Notes: generated by a model not told the origin, from the sequence alone. Shown: positions 1-9,722, counted from the stretch's first letter. The stretch is DNA of 64,000 nucleotides from Pedobacter sp. ISL-64 (GCF_018613605.1 NZ_JAGGPU010000021.1:181687-245686), one strand, 5' to 3'. A program made the numbers and translations.

Positions 1-1328
1 ATGCCTTTTTCAACATTTTTGATCATATCATCAACACTCAGTTTTTCTTTTCCTGGCTGTAGCGAAACATTTGGCATACGCTGAAACTGAACATCATCCC
101 AGCCCTGCGAATAACAACAGCCATTTGATTCTGTTAAACCGATAATGTGTGCCTGATCACGGATGGCCTGGTAGCTTGTGAGTATCCCATTTTTGATCAG
201 ATCCCATTTTTTGCATTTTACGCCTTCATCATCGTAGCCAACAGCACCTAACGAACCTACCTGGGTTTTATCAGCTACAATATTTACTTTATCACTGCCA
301 AATTTGAAATTTTTTGATTCCCATTTATCTAAGGTAAGGAAGCTGGTGCCTGCATAATTGGCTTCGTAGCCTAAAACACGGTCTAATTCTGTAGGGTGGC
401 CAACAGATTCATGGATGGTTAGCCAAAGGTGTGAAGGATCTAAAACCAGATCGTATTTACCTGGCTCAACCGATTTTGCTTTTACTTTTTCTGTTGCTAC
501 ACGGGCTGCTTCTTTAACATCTTCCAGCATATCATAACGGCCTTTATAACGGGTTACAACACCAGTAACTTTATCTTCAGGGCGGGCATGCATGTATTCA
601 TAACCTTTACCCGAAGGTGCACTCAATGCATTACGTGTTTTAAATTTACCCGATTCGCGGTCTACTTTGGTTACATTGAAAGTCGGGTAAATGCGGTGGA
701 CATCCTGATCGATGTAAGAACCATCAGTAGATGCGAAGTATTTCTGCTCATTAACCGCGAAAATAACGGAATTTACAAAATTGGCTCCATTCTGCATGGC
801 CACGTCGTTTACATTCAAAAGCAGGTCTACTTTCTCCTTTACCGGAACTTCGAAGGCATTAATTTCGATTGGTGTTTTCCAGCTTACCTCGCCGTAACCT
901 TTTTGCGGAGCCAGTTGAACCGGTTCGCCCTGTATTTTGGCATTGGCTTTTGCAACGGCAACCGCTTGTTCGGCTGCTTTGGCAATGGCATCTTTGGTTA
1001 CATTGTTTGTGGCAGCAAAGCCCCAGCAGCCATTGGCTAAAACACGAATGCCTACACCATACGATTCGGTATTGGCTACGCCTTGAACACGTTTTTCGCG
1101 GGTGGCTACAAACTGGTTTAAATAACGCCCGATGCGGATATCGGCATATGTTGCACCTTTTGATTTTGCCGCATTTAGTGCAACATCAGCCAGTTCCTTT
1201 TTAATTTTAACATCTACTCCATCTAAGGCCTGTAATGGGTCTATAGGAGTTCCGAATGCAGAAAGGTCGGGAAGGAGTAGGGCACCCATACCCATTCCGG
1301 ATAAGTAGAGGAAGTCTTTTCTTTTCAA
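1..1328 (-). CDS. TldD/PmbA-family metalloprotease, 3' end cut off by window edge
   Basis: Reading the minus strand from 1328 to 1 gives one open frame of about 442 residues that runs off the window. The zinc-site motif HESVGHPTELDR is encoded near 382-417 and matches the HExxxH signature of TldD proteases. TldD/TldE (PmbA) proteins degrade or mature peptides. The N-terminus is KRKDFLYLSGMGMGALLLP, a hydrophobic export-type start with a Lys-Arg pair resembling a weak Tat motif, so this family member is probably exported. No ATG precedes this segment in frame; a TGA lies 11 codons upstream of TTG 1326-1328, so TTG is the likely start and an internal ATG about 10 codons on is the alternative. 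In Bacteroidota this family often sits beside MoxR/DUF58/BatA genes, as here. The family call is firm; the start is inferred. Confidence 0.88.
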   Translation of the reverse strand, partial: MKRKDFLYLSGMGMGALLLPDLSAFGTPIDPLQALDGVDVKIKKELADVALNAAKSKGATYADIRIGRYLNQFVATREKRVQGVANTESYGVGIRVLANGCWGFAATNNVTKDAIAKAAEQAVAVAKANAKIQGEPVQLAPQKGYGEVSWKTPIEINAFEVPVKEKVDLLLNVNDVAMQNGANFVNSVIFAVNEQKYFASTDGSYIDQDVHRIYPTFNVTKVDRESGKFKTRNALSAPSGKGYEYMHARPEDKVTGVVTRYKGRYDMLEDVKEAARVATEKVKAKSVEPGKYDLVLDPSHLWLTIHESVGHPTELDRVLGYEANYAGTSFLTLDKWESKNFKFGSDKVNIVADKTQVGSLGAVGYDDEGVKCKKWDLIKNGILTSYQAIRDQAHIIGLTESNGCCYSQGWDDVQFQRMPNVSLQPGKEKLSVDDMIKNVEKG

Positions 1329-1568
1329 TTGGTTGAATTTAGTTAGTTTACGTTCTCAATATAGCCAATTGTGAAGCGAAAATTGGAAATTGATTATAAC
1401 ATTTTAGTTTCAATGCTGAAAAAAGAATAATTTTTTGTCTAATGGTGTTTTTAACTAAGGATGAACATAGGTAAACATAGATTCTGGATGTTCTGGGAAG
1501 TTTTAGCCATACCTGCAAAGATGTTTTGCTACAGAAAAATACGGAAAGCACGCAATATTTACTCAATT

Positions 1569-1600
1569 GTCATCCTGAGCGAAGTCGAAGGATCTTTCAG
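1569..1600. repeat. Single arm of GTCAT-type dispersed repeat
   Basis: The segment begins GTCATCCTGAGCGAAGTCG and continues to GGATCTTTCAG. It resembles one arm of the inverted repeat 50 bases further on and of the copies near 51444 and 61712. No partner arm is visible, so it looks like a decayed or half copy. Confidence 0.6.
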
Positions 1601-1645
1601 TCGTGATTACTATAGTTCTTAATGAGCGTTAGCATTAATGGGGTT

Positions 1646-1728
1646 TGTCATTCTGAACGCAGTGAAGAATCTTTATCAGATTGCACTGTTTCATTGGAGG
1701 AGGATTCTTCACTGCGTTCAGAATGACA
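1646..1728. repeat. Long perfect inverted repeat of the GTCAT family
   Basis: Arms at 1646-1671 and 1703-1728 are perfect 26-base reverse complements around a 31-base loop. The arms start TGTCATTCTGAACGCAGTG. The element lies just past the stop of the minus-strand gene ending at 1742, so it could act as a terminator or mRNA-stabilising hairpin. It belongs to a dispersed family with other copies in this window. Confidence 0.85.
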
Positions 1729-1741
1729 GTAAGCGCGCGAC

Positions 1742-3529
1742 TTATTTAACGGCCAATATCCTCGATTCGTACCATAAAAAGCCGGCTGCAAGCAGAAACC
1801 CTGCAAAAAACCACCAGAGTGATACTTCTTCCTCTACAATAGTATCTGTTAATTTATTTTTGGCTTTAGTAGTACCCAGGTTTTTGATAAACTGATGGGT
1901 TCCATCTAGCTTTTGTTGGTTTTTGAGTGCTTCCCAATCTGTTTTTTTGTAGATATATACTGGCTCAATGGCTTGATTTACTTCTAAATTAGTCCAGCCT
2001 GATTTTTGAGGCCAGTATAAAGCATCCCATTGGAAAGGAAGCTCCATGTTTTGTCGTGGACTGAGTAAAATACTATCGATTTTTAATTGTGGGATCCTGT
2101 CTGATGCTACCAGATCTGCAATAATCCTCATTTTTTGGTGGATAACAGGGAATTGAGGAATGATGTTTACAGACTGAATATCGTTTCTTTTCCTGGCTGC
2201 ATTGGCCAAAATTTTAGACCAATAAGTAGCATAATCAGTTTTTTGCCCTGAAAGTAACCAATTATAGGTGGCGGAAAGTGTAGAGACTAATACTTTGCCA
2301 TAACCGCTGATGCTGCTATTAACTACTGTTTTACCGCTGGCATCGGCAACAATGGGCTGGTCAGTTTGGTTAGACTTTAAAAATACAGCTTGTTCAAGTG
2401 GTAACGGATTAAATTTGTGATGATCTTCTGTCACGATTAAATTTAAGGGTTTTCCTTTTAAAACAGGAGATTCAAAACGGCCAAATTTACCACCGAGTGT
2501 TGTCAAAGCTTTTGTATTTGTAACCCTGATCAATAATCCCATTCCGTTATTAACCCCAAGCGCTATTGATGACCTTTCGTTGGGGCTAATAGCTGCTAAT
2601 TCTTCTTCATCGATGATCAGGATATCGAATTTTTTTAAGGATGATGTATTAATTCGATTAAGGTTTATGCTATCTATGTTAAGGAAATCGAAAGCAAATT
2701 TATTTTTACTGATCTGACTTCTGAAAGCCAATGGATATTGATTTTCATATAGCCAGTTTTTTAAAAATTTATATTCGAAGTCGGGAAAAGAGGCTAAAAT
2801 CAGCACTTTCATGGGTGTCTGATCGCTAACCTGAACCGGCACGGGTTCTTTGGCCAGGGTATCATTTTTTTGTAACGCAATTAATTCGTAAATGGCTTTT
2901 CCTGTTTGTTTGGGATTCGTTTTAAATGAAAAAGATTTATTCGATTTTGCCCCGATAGCGATCGAATCTACTGCTTTACCTAAGCCCTTGAACAAAAGTT
3001 TAACCATTTCGCTCCCTGAGTTTTGATAAGTTCCCTGAACTTGAAGCGGTTCACTGGTTTTTAATTTGGCTGGCCAGTTGGCAGAAATGATCCCGCCAGG
3101 ATTTGCCGAAGGATGAAAGGTGATCTGGTATCCTTTGAGGTTTTTCAGTTCAGCTGCACTTAAGCCATAACCGTAAATATTCAGTTTTCGGATATTTGGA
3201 TTCGATTTTAAGAAATAGGAGAGATCGGAAAGGGTTGTGGCCTTCGTATTTTTTAAATTTACTGATGGAAATGCATATTTTTTCCTCTTTAGTTTTGCAA
3301 CAGAATCGGTGTTTGTGCCGTCGGTGAGTAAAATAATTTCATCAGGATTTTGTTTTACATGTGTTTCGTATCTGATCGGTACAATTAACAGAATAAAACA
3401 GCCCACGGCAACGATATTCGCTAAAATTCGCCATACCAATCGCGCTCGATTTGTCCGGGTTACCTCTTTGTAGAGCAAAAAGGCCAATAAAACCAAGCTA
3501 ACCAGAATAGCGATGTATTTAAATTCCAT
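1742..3529 (-). CDS. Membrane protein of the BatA/MoxR cluster, unknown function
   Basis: A 595-residue protein with two N-terminal membrane segments (about residues 5-22 and 35-55), a large extracytoplasmic part and one C-terminal membrane helix (about 570-587). Around residue 65 is DEIILLTDGTNTDS, which recalls the start of a von Willebrand A or class I amidotransferase-like fold. A second alpha/beta segment begins near MKVLILASFPDFEYKF and contains FDILIIDEEE. The architecture resembles VWA/glutamine-amidotransferase-like membrane proteins that end BatA-type operons in Bacteroidota. It lies 2 bases from the upstream gene and is the last gene of the minus-strand operon. No enzymatic residues can be assigned; a structural or scaffold role in the envelope is inference. 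Confidence 0.8.
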   Translation of the reverse strand: MEFKYIAILVSLVLLAFLLYKEVTRTNRARLVWRILANIVAVGCFILLIVPIRYETHVKQNPDEIILLTDGTNTDSVAKLKRKKYAFPSVNLKNTKATTLSDLSYFLKSNPNIRKLNIYGYGLSAAELKNLKGYQITFHPSANPGGIISANWPAKLKTSEPLQVQGTYQNSGSEMVKLLFKGLGKAVDSIAIGAKSNKSFSFKTNPKQTGKAIYELIALQKNDTLAKEPVPVQVSDQTPMKVLILASFPDFEYKFLKNWLYENQYPLAFRSQISKNKFAFDFLNIDSINLNRINTSSLKKFDILIIDEEELAAISPNERSSIALGVNNGMGLLIRVTNTKALTTLGGKFGRFESPVLKGKPLNLIVTEDHHKFNPLPLEQAVFLKSNQTDQPIVADASGKTVVNSSISGYGKVLVSTLSATYNWLLSGQKTDYATYWSKILANAARKRNDIQSVNIIPQFPVIHQKMRIIADLVASDRIPQLKIDSILLSPRQNMELPFQWDALYWPQKSGWTNLEVNQAIEPVYIYKKTDWEALKNQQKLDGTHQFIKNLGTTKAKNKLTDTIVEEEVSLWWFFAGFLLAAGFLWYESRILAVK

Positions 3530-3531
3530 AT

Positions 3532-5664
3532 CTACTTGCCGGTTTTGTTGAGGTTGTTAAAATAGTTTTGATACAATGCAGAAGCTGGACCAGTACTTTG
3601 TGTCTGCGGTTTTGCTGCTTCGGTATTGATCATTTTTTGTATAGCCTGTTCAACCAGATCAATATCGCTCATTATCAATTTATTGCCTGTGCTTAATTTT
3701 CTTAAACTGCTTAAGGCATTTAAATAGGTAGAAGGATGATCGGCTGCGGCTCCGATCATGTATTTCTCTGTTTTGCCAAGTAAGAATTGATCTTGTTCGA
3801 TGAACTTTTTCCCTGTTTTTCTGCTCTCCAGTAAGGCGAGCGCTGCTTTTAAAAAGGCCGTTCTTTTTTCTTTTTGCTCAAACGACATTTTCTGAACCGG
3901 CTGTGTAATCTTATCCAGTTCCCCGGTTAAACGTTTCTCAGGTTTTAATGCTGCCGTTTTTACAGTAGTTTTAGCCACATAAGCCCGCGACTTTTGTTGC
4001 AGATCTTTCAGTAACCTCAGCGCTTTATATTCGTAAGGTAATGCTTCCTGGGGTTTATAAGTTCTTAAACGGAGTTCGGCATTCCACATTTCAGTTAAAA
4101 CGGCCTTTAGCTGTGCCTTCATTTCTGGTTCGAAGAAGGTGGCGTCCTCTGCGATATCATGTTTATGGGCATATTTGTCCATAATGGTGCTCACATCACC
4201 AAACTTTTCGCCCTCATTCTTATGTTCCGCATGCTCGTCGTGATCATCATGATCGCCTCCTATTTCATTTTCGTTTTCTTCTCCCAAAAACTGTCCGTAA
4301 CGTAATCTCAATAACTTTTGATCGATACCTAGGTCATTACTTCTGGTTTTAAATGTCTGCACAGGTATTGATGATTGATCTTTTATTAATTTCTCGGTAT
4401 CGATAATGATCTGCCTTTCGCTCCTGAAATATTCTGGAACCAGGTTAACGCCATTGGTCATTCCTGCTAAACTCATTAACTCGGCAGTATCTACAATTGA
4501 AACGAAATAGACATCCGAACGGCTCGATTGACCATGATTATCCATCGCTTTGATGAAAAAGTAAAGTTCATCGCCTGGTTTCATGCCAAGGCTTTTTAAG
4601 TCAATCTGTTTACTTAACGTGAAGTTCCTTTTATTATCAAACCCGGTATTAAACGATAGTTTTTTCTCGGTGAAACTCACCCCTTCACCTTTACCACTGG
4701 CCATGGTTGCCGATATATAGGCGTCGTTGATGCCATAGTCATCTGTAAGTGATACGTTCAGGTTAATCTTTTGCGGCTGACCGATATCAATCGTGGTATG
4801 CTGTTTGGGTTGCGTAATTTTAATCGTAACGGGTAAATCAGGAATGATCTCGATCTGGTAGAGATCTGATTTTTTACCGTCCAGATCCAGTTGATAAAAG
4901 CCTGATTTGTTGACGGTTTTGCTATATGTCCATTGCGTATGTGATGCATTTAAGGCTTTTAGTGGGGCAATTTCGTTATCGTTAAAGATGATTTTCAGTT
5001 TTTTAATACCAATGTTTGTTTCGATTTTCCAGTTTGTTTTGGCGCCTGTTTCGGCAGTAATAGTAAACTGCTTTTGTTTACGCTCAGCTTTTTGAGTGTA
5101 GGCAGGCGGAATGATGGTAGCGCTGAAATCGGAAATTTCTGCGGGAATATTTTCTTTGATTGCCGGAATTTGACTTGCTTTTTCGTGAAAATTTAAAGGT
5201 TCACTTTTATGTAAAGAGATTTGGCTAATGCCGATGCTGATGAGCAATCCTACAAGAAGGATAATCAAGCCTAAATATAATTTCTTCACAGGCTCTTTTG
5301 GCTGCGATAGGTTGGGGATTATATTTTCGATTTTGTTGCGCTGCAGTTGTTGCAGTATAGTCAATTCATCTTGATTTTGCAGCAGGAGATCAGCACTCTC
5401 TTCCAGTTCGGGATACTGGTTGTTTACAAAACGCGAAACATCCTGATCGGTGGTTTTCCAAATGGGTTTTATGAATAAGAAGATGCCCAGAATAACAGGA
5501 AAAACAACTGCAAAAAGCCATGGAGAAAAATGCAGCAAGTAAACGCTCATAACCGATAAAACCAAAGAAATGGCCAAAGCAATTGCAATAATGCTAATCA
5601 GATAAAAGTTAATCCACTTTTTCCTTAGGTTACGGATCCAATTTTGTCCTTCAGCTTTTAACAT
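3532..5664 (-). CDS. Large membrane protein of the BatA/MoxR cluster, DUF4175-like
   Basis: About 710 residues from ATG 5662-5664. A longer frame starts at 5706, but that would overlap the upstream gene by 56 bases, while the chosen start overlaps by 14. Two membrane helices occur within the first about 90 residues and a third near residue 145. The rest is an extracytoplasmic region with beta-rich segments followed by a helical, charged C-terminal half. A striking Asp/His/Glu-rich stretch (GGDHDDHDEHAEHKNEGE) sits in the C-terminal half and could bind metal or be a flexible linker. The layout resembles DUF4175-type proteins seen beside BatA and DUF58 genes. Function is unknown; the family link is from layout and context only. 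Confidence 0.75.
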   Translation of the reverse strand: MLKAEGQNWIRNLRKKWINFYLISIIAIALAISLVLSVMSVYLLHFSPWLFAVVFPVILGIFLFIKPIWKTTDQDVSRFVNNQYPELEESADLLLQNQDELTILQQLQRNKIENIIPNLSQPKEPVKKLYLGLIILLVGLLISIGISQISLHKSEPLNFHEKASQIPAIKENIPAEISDFSATIIPPAYTQKAERKQKQFTITAETGAKTNWKIETNIGIKKLKIIFNDNEIAPLKALNASHTQWTYSKTVNKSGFYQLDLDGKKSDLYQIEIIPDLPVTIKITQPKQHTTIDIGQPQKINLNVSLTDDYGINDAYISATMASGKGEGVSFTEKKLSFNTGFDNKRNFTLSKQIDLKSLGMKPGDELYFFIKAMDNHGQSSRSDVYFVSIVDTAELMSLAGMTNGVNLVPEYFRSERQIIIDTEKLIKDQSSIPVQTFKTRSNDLGIDQKLLRLRYGQFLGEENENEIGGDHDDHDEHAEHKNEGEKFGDVSTIMDKYAHKHDIAEDATFFEPEMKAQLKAVLTEMWNAELRLRTYKPQEALPYEYKALRLLKDLQQKSRAYVAKTTVKTAALKPEKRLTGELDKITQPVQKMSFEQKEKRTAFLKAALALLESRKTGKKFIEQDQFLLGKTEKYMIGAAADHPSTYLNALSSLRKLSTGNKLIMSDIDLVEQAIQKMINTEAAKPQTQSTGPASALYQNYFNNLNKTGK

Positions 5665-7018
5665 AATTCGGTTTTTTTCTGAATGATAAAATACGTTCGG
5701 TAACAAAAATCAAAAGGGCAGTTATCCAAAATAAAGTTACAAGTTCTTCATTTTGAGTAATTTGTGTAGATTCTGCTTTGGTAATCTCGGTAACTTCTTT
5801 TTGCTGAACTGATAAGCTCCGCTGATCGGCAGGATTGTCTTCGAAACCGAAGTCTGTTGAGTTTTCCGCTCTGATCACAATCGGCATCAACGCTTTTACA
5901 AATAAGCCATCCCAAACCAGTTCGTTCCATTGCGGGTTAAAACGGCTGTAAAAGTGAAAGATATGTAAGGAATCAGCCTTTTCATTTGTCAATACTGCAT
6001 TTCCAAAACCATCGGTCCATATTTTTTCAGCTTGGCTGGTTGAGGCAATTCTTTTACTCAATTTAATATGACGACCATAAATGTTAATAGTAGATGGTGT
6101 GGCAACTACTTTTCCTTTTTCGTATTGAAATAATGCTCCATCCAATGCAATTGATGATTTGAAATCTGATGAAACCGGATTATCAGATAACCAAAAACCA
6201 ATGGTTGCTTTTCCTGCAACTGCATTGATGATAATTTTCCGTTTGGTGAAACTTTCAATGGCTTTTAAGGCCGCAATGAGATATTTACTGTCTGTAATAC
6301 CCGAAGTTTCGTGTATGGCGACGTTTATTGGCGATTCGTCTGCCGAATTTAAAGCCTGATAAGTGGTGCTTGAGGGATTGGACTTTGCTTCATATTTCTT
6401 ACCTGCATATCCGGCAATCCAGCTGCTAAGCGTATCGGTTTGGTTTAGCGGAATGTATTTCAGTTTATAGCTAACAGTTGGCAGTTCGTTACCAAAACGG
6501 TTTAAGCGCCGATCGGCAAAAAAATAAACTTCAGCTCCAGGAGGAACAAATTGATTAGCTGCACTCAATAAGACTGTATAACTTAAATTATCGTCCTGTT
6601 TTGTTTCATTAAGAACGGTATCTTTTAAGATTAATGGTTTAAAACCCACATTAAAATCGTGGATTTCGTAACCCTTTTTCAGTAATGAATCTATCGTTTT
6701 TTTATTAGAATTGAAAACCTGTTGGAAAATAGTTTTATCAACCAAAATCCATCCGGCTTTATTTTTGCCCGAGATTATTTTTTTAAGATAAGGTTGTGCC
6801 AGAAGAAATGCCAGCAGCACCAAAATCAAGCAGCGTAAAACCAATAAAAGCCAATCGTTAATTTTAAAGCTTTTTGAGCTTGCCCTCGAACTTTCGCCAA
6901 GCAGCGCAATGCTGCCGATCTTAAGGGTTTTACCCTGTTTAACATTCCACAGGTGTATAATGAGCGGGATAATTAAGCCTGCAAGCGTCAGTAAACCTAT
7001 GGGATATAAAAAATGCAC
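5651..7018 (-). CDS. BatA-like protein (aerotolerance regulator N-terminal domain)
   Basis: A 455-residue membrane protein. Residues 1-80 (MHFLYPIGLLTLAGLIIPLIIHLW, then a second helix near 58-75) match the BatA N-terminal double-helix domain of Bacteroidota aerotolerance proteins. The middle contains an alpha/beta domain where BatA proteins often carry a VWA fold, but I do not see a clean MIDAS DxSxS motif, so metal-dependent binding may be lost. A C-terminal helix (about 425-443) anchors the protein again. It lies 3 bases downstream of the DUF58 gene and overlaps the next gene, which indicates co-translation. The expected role is envelope-associated, acting with the MoxR ATPase. The domain call is firm and the function inferred from the family. 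Confidence 0.85.
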   Translation of the reverse strand: MHFLYPIGLLTLAGLIIPLIIHLWNVKQGKTLKIGSIALLGESSRASSKSFKINDWLLLVLRCLILVLLAFLLAQPYLKKIISGKNKAGWILVDKTIFQQVFNSNKKTIDSLLKKGYEIHDFNVGFKPLILKDTVLNETKQDDNLSYTVLLSAANQFVPPGAEVYFFADRRLNRFGNELPTVSYKLKYIPLNQTDTLSSWIAGYAGKKYEAKSNPSSTTYQALNSADESPINVAIHETSGITDSKYLIAALKAIESFTKRKIIINAVAGKATIGFWLSDNPVSSDFKSSIALDGALFQYEKGKVVATPSTINIYGRHIKLSKRIASTSQAEKIWTDGFGNAVLTNEKADSLHIFHFYSRFNPQWNELVWDGLFVKALMPIVIRAENSTDFGFEDNPADQRSLSVQQKEVTEITKAESTQITQNEELVTLFWITALLIFVTERILSFRKKPNYVKS

Positions 7019-7021
7019 GGC

Positions 7022-7909
7022 TTAAATTCTAAGTTTACTTCTTTGTTTTAAAAAATCCCTCAATGCCTGGTCTAAAGGTTCATCGGTTGTAATTGTCCGG
7101 TAAAAAATCCTTCTATCAAGCAGCTTTATCCTGGTTTCTTCCAGGTAAGCATTAAGCTTGTTTTGATAATTGGTCTTCGCTTTGGTTTGATCAATCTGAA
7201 TGGTTTCTCCTGTTTCCAGGTCTTCGAAAGTGCTGTAACCTTTAAAATCAAGATTCAGTTCGTTTCTTGATAACACGTGAAAAACCACGATCTCGTGCCT
7301 TAAAGTATTCAACGTATCCAATAACTTGATAATTTCATCTTCTTTTTGATAAAGATCGGTGACGAAAATCAGCAATTCGCGTTTTTGGGCTCCGGCAAAC
7401 AATTCTTTATAATGAATGGGTTTAGTGAATGCTCCATTGGGATTGATCTGCTCTAACTGGTAAAACAATCGGGCCAAATGCTGGTAATCCTGCTTTGGGG
7501 TCATGGAAAAGATCCCTGAATTTTTCAGCACGTATAAACCAATGGCGTCGCCCTGTAAATTAGCGAGGTAAGCTAAAGATGCACCAAGATATTTTGCATA
7601 ATCTATTTTGGTAAAATCGCCATCACTGTGGTTCATCGAGGCACTGGCATCTATTAATATCCGCACGGCAATATTCGTTTCCACCTCCGATTCGCGGATA
7701 TAATAACGGTCGGAGCGGGCAAACATTTTCCAGTCGAGCGACCGTAAATCGTCGCCAGGTTGATAACTTCTGTATTGACTAAACTCCAATCCTGGTCCCT
7801 TTACGGTACTTTTATTAATGCCGTTCATAAAACCATCAATCGTCATTTTTGCCGATAATGAAAGGTCTTTAATGGCCATTAATACTTTTGGATCGAGCAG
7901 TTTACTCAT
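7022..7909 (-). CDS. DUF58 / VWA-domain protein
   Basis: A 295-residue soluble protein. The DUF58 core segment (GPGLEFSQYRSYQPGDDLRS, LDWKMFARSDRYYIRE) spans about residues 38-75. It is followed by a VWA-like MIDAS motif, DASASM, near residue 88. DUF58 proteins are the usual partners of MoxR ATPases and are thought to act as adaptors or substrates in assembling envelope complexes. The start codon overlaps the MoxR stop by one base (TAATG), which implies translational coupling, and the BatA-like gene follows after 3 bases. The order MoxR-DUF58-BatA is the canonical Bacteroidota arrangement. Confidence 0.92.
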   Translation of the reverse strand: MSKLLDPKVLMAIKDLSLSAKMTIDGFMNGINKSTVKGPGLEFSQYRSYQPGDDLRSLDWKMFARSDRYYIRESEVETNIAVRILIDASASMNHSDGDFTKIDYAKYLGASLAYLANLQGDAIGLYVLKNSGIFSMTPKQDYQHLARLFYQLEQINPNGAFTKPIHYKELFAGAQKRELLIFVTDLYQKEDEIIKLLDTLNTLRHEIVVFHVLSRNELNLDFKGYSTFEDLETGETIQIDQTKAKTNYQNKLNAYLEETRIKLLDRRIFYRTITTDEPLDQALRDFLKQRSKLRI

Positions 7910-8955
7910 TAAATATTGGCTTTTGGTTTCGAAATGGCTTTAATCAGTTCGTCTGTAACTTTATCGGATGAAACATTTTCGGCTTCTGCCTTAAAATTCA
8001 TCAATACCCGATGGCGAAGTACCGGATAAGCCATAGCCTGTAAATCTTCCGTTATCACAGCATACCTGCCCTTAAATAAGGCTCTTGCTTTTGCTGTTAA
8101 AATCAGTGCCTGTCCGGCCCTTGGTCCTGCGCCCCAACGCACCCATTCTTTTACGAAATTTACAGTCGTGGTATCAGGTCGGGTGGCGCGGATGATTTCA
8201 CTTACATAAGTAATTAAATCATCGCTGATGCTTACTTCGCGGGTAATGGCTTGCAGTGCTGCAATTTCTTCAGCGCCAATAATCGGGTTGATCACTGCTT
8301 TTTTGCTTCCAGTTGTGCTGCTTAAAATCTGAGTTTCTTCGGCTGCCGTTGGGTAACCGATTTTGATGTATAAAAGAAAACGGTCTAATTGTGCTTCTGG
8401 CAGAGGATAAGTTCCGGCCTGTTCAATCGGGTTTTGTGTAGCCAGAATGAAAAATGGCCGATCTAAAGGATAAGTTTGTCCGCCATAAGTTACTTCAAAT
8501 TCCTGCATGGCCTCTAATAGTGCCGATTGGGTTTTTGGGGGCGTCCTGTTCACCTCATCTGCCAGGATAATGTTGGCAAACAAAGGGCCTTTGTTAAATT
8601 TAAAAAAACGTTTTCCCGTTACGTGGTCTTCTTCCAATATTTCGGTACCCACAATATCGGTAGGCATTAAATCGGGCGTAAACTGAATTCTTCTAAAAGA
8701 AAGATCTAAAGCCTGCGACATCGTTCTTACCATTAAAGTTTTAGCCAAACCCGGTACACCTTCCAGTAAACAATGTCCGCCGGCCATTAAAGCAATCAGC
8801 ATTTCTTCAATGATCACATCCTGACCCACAATTACTTTTTGTATTTCGCTTTTTAAAAGGGAGATCTTATCGATCAATATTTTTAGGTTGCTTTCTGAAC
8901 GCTCCAAAACGGTTGATTTTTTAGTATAACGATATTGTGTTTCAATATAGGGCAT
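7909..8955 (-). CDS. MoxR-family AAA+ ATPase
   Basis: About 348 residues from ATG 8953-8955 (MPYIETQYRYTKKS). A longer frame reaches 8994 but adds an atypical 13-residue extension. Walker A is GVPGLAKT, followed by the Walker B region LADEVNRTPPKTQSALLEAMQE and sensor ATQNPIEQAGTYPLPEAQLDRF; all are hallmarks of MoxR ATPases. These chaperone-like ATPases act with VWA proteins to insert cofactors or assemble complexes. This is the first gene of the five-gene minus-strand operon that runs to 1742. It is divergent from the DUF4159 gene across a gap of about 100 bases that must hold both promoters. Confidence 0.95.
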   Translation of the reverse strand: MPYIETQYRYTKKSTVLERSESNLKILIDKISLLKSEIQKVIVGQDVIIEEMLIALMAGGHCLLEGVPGLAKTLMVRTMSQALDLSFRRIQFTPDLMPTDIVGTEILEEDHVTGKRFFKFNKGPLFANIILADEVNRTPPKTQSALLEAMQEFEVTYGGQTYPLDRPFFILATQNPIEQAGTYPLPEAQLDRFLLYIKIGYPTAAEETQILSSTTGSKKAVINPIIGAEEIAALQAITREVSISDDLITYVSEIIRATRPDTTTVNFVKEWVRWGAGPRAGQALILTAKARALFKGRYAVITEDLQAMAYPVLRHRVLMNFKAEAENVSSDKVTDELIKAISKPKANI

Positions 8956-9055
8956 ATTGATAGATAGTTTTAGCCTAATGGAAAAGAATATCAAAAAATT
9001 TACACGATAATTAGGATAAAAAAGCAGAATAATAAAAAATGGAGGTAATTTTAGG

Positions 9056-9688
9056 GTGATGCAGAGAGCTAAATTTACATTTGCGAGGTTAAAATATAAT
9101 TCAGGCGATTGGGATACTGATCAGCGCATGCCATCCAACCTCTTAAATTCCCTTCTCGAGTATACAACCATTCCTTTGGATGAAGAAGAGAAAATTGTAG
9201 AGCTGAGCAGCCGCGATTTATTTAAATATCCTTTCTGTTATTTAAGTGGGCATAAATTGGTTCAATTTAGTCAGCAAGAAGCAGTAAATTTTAAAACCTA
9301 TGTGCATAACGGAGGTTTCGTTTTTGTAGATGATTGCAATCATGATATTGATGGTTTATTTGCCCGTTCATTCGAAACACAGATGAACAACCTTTTTGGT
9401 TCTCAGGCTTTGAAGAAAATCCCTAATAACCATGGTATTTATAGTTCTTTCTTTAAGTTTGACAAAGGACCGCCAACCACTTCTTTCGAGTTAAACGGTT
9501 GGGGTGATGATATTGTGCACGATTACCTGAAAGCAATTACCATTAACAACAGGATAGGAGTGCTTTATAGCAATAAAGATTATGGCTGCGAGTGGGATTA
9601 CGATTTCAGGAACAAACGTTTTTTAGCTGAAGACAATACCAAGTTCGGGGTAAATATTATTCTGTACGCCATGGGGATCAATAGTTAA
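9056..9688 (+). CDS. DUF4159 domain protein
   Basis: A 210-residue protein with no signal peptide. The chosen start is GTG 9056-9058, directly followed by ATG 9059; either may be used, and a GGAGG at about 9042 gives better spacing to GTG. The segments FTFARLKYNSGDWDTDQRMP, NGGFVFVDDCNHDIDG and VNIILYAMGIN match DUF4159, a GATase-like alpha/beta family of unknown function. In Bacteroidota it is commonly linked to TldD and MoxR/BatA genes. Here it is divergent from the MoxR operon, consistent with a shared envelope function. Confidence 0.85.
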   Translation: MMQRAKFTFARLKYNSGDWDTDQRMPSNLLNSLLEYTTIPLDEEEKIVELSSRDLFKYPFCYLSGHKLVQFSQQEAVNFKTYVHNGGFVFVDDCNHDIDGLFARSFETQMNNLFGSQALKKIPNNHGIYSSFFKFDKGPPTTSFELNGWGDDIVHDYLKAITINNRIGVLYSNKDYGCEWDYDFRNKRFLAEDNTKFGVNIILYAMGINS

Positions 9689-9722
9689 CAGTTGACAATT
9701 TTCAATTGGCTGTTTTTTCGTG

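Larger units (their letters stand above)
1329..1741. other. Intergenic region with dispersed palindromes
   Basis: This gap of about 410 bases lies between the start of the TldD gene and the end of the next minus-strand gene. It holds one single-arm repeat (1569-1600) and one long inverted repeat (1646-1728), listed separately. Small open frames here have no recognisable protein features. I see no RNA gene. Confidence 0.6.

Noticed and set aside
588..1204. Two overlapping plus-strand open frames
   Set aside because: They are shadows of the TldD gene on the other strand, with unlikely compositions and no family features.
1638..1895. Plus-strand 85-residue frame across the inverted repeat
   Set aside because: It is built from the palindrome and the antisense of the BatA-cluster gene.
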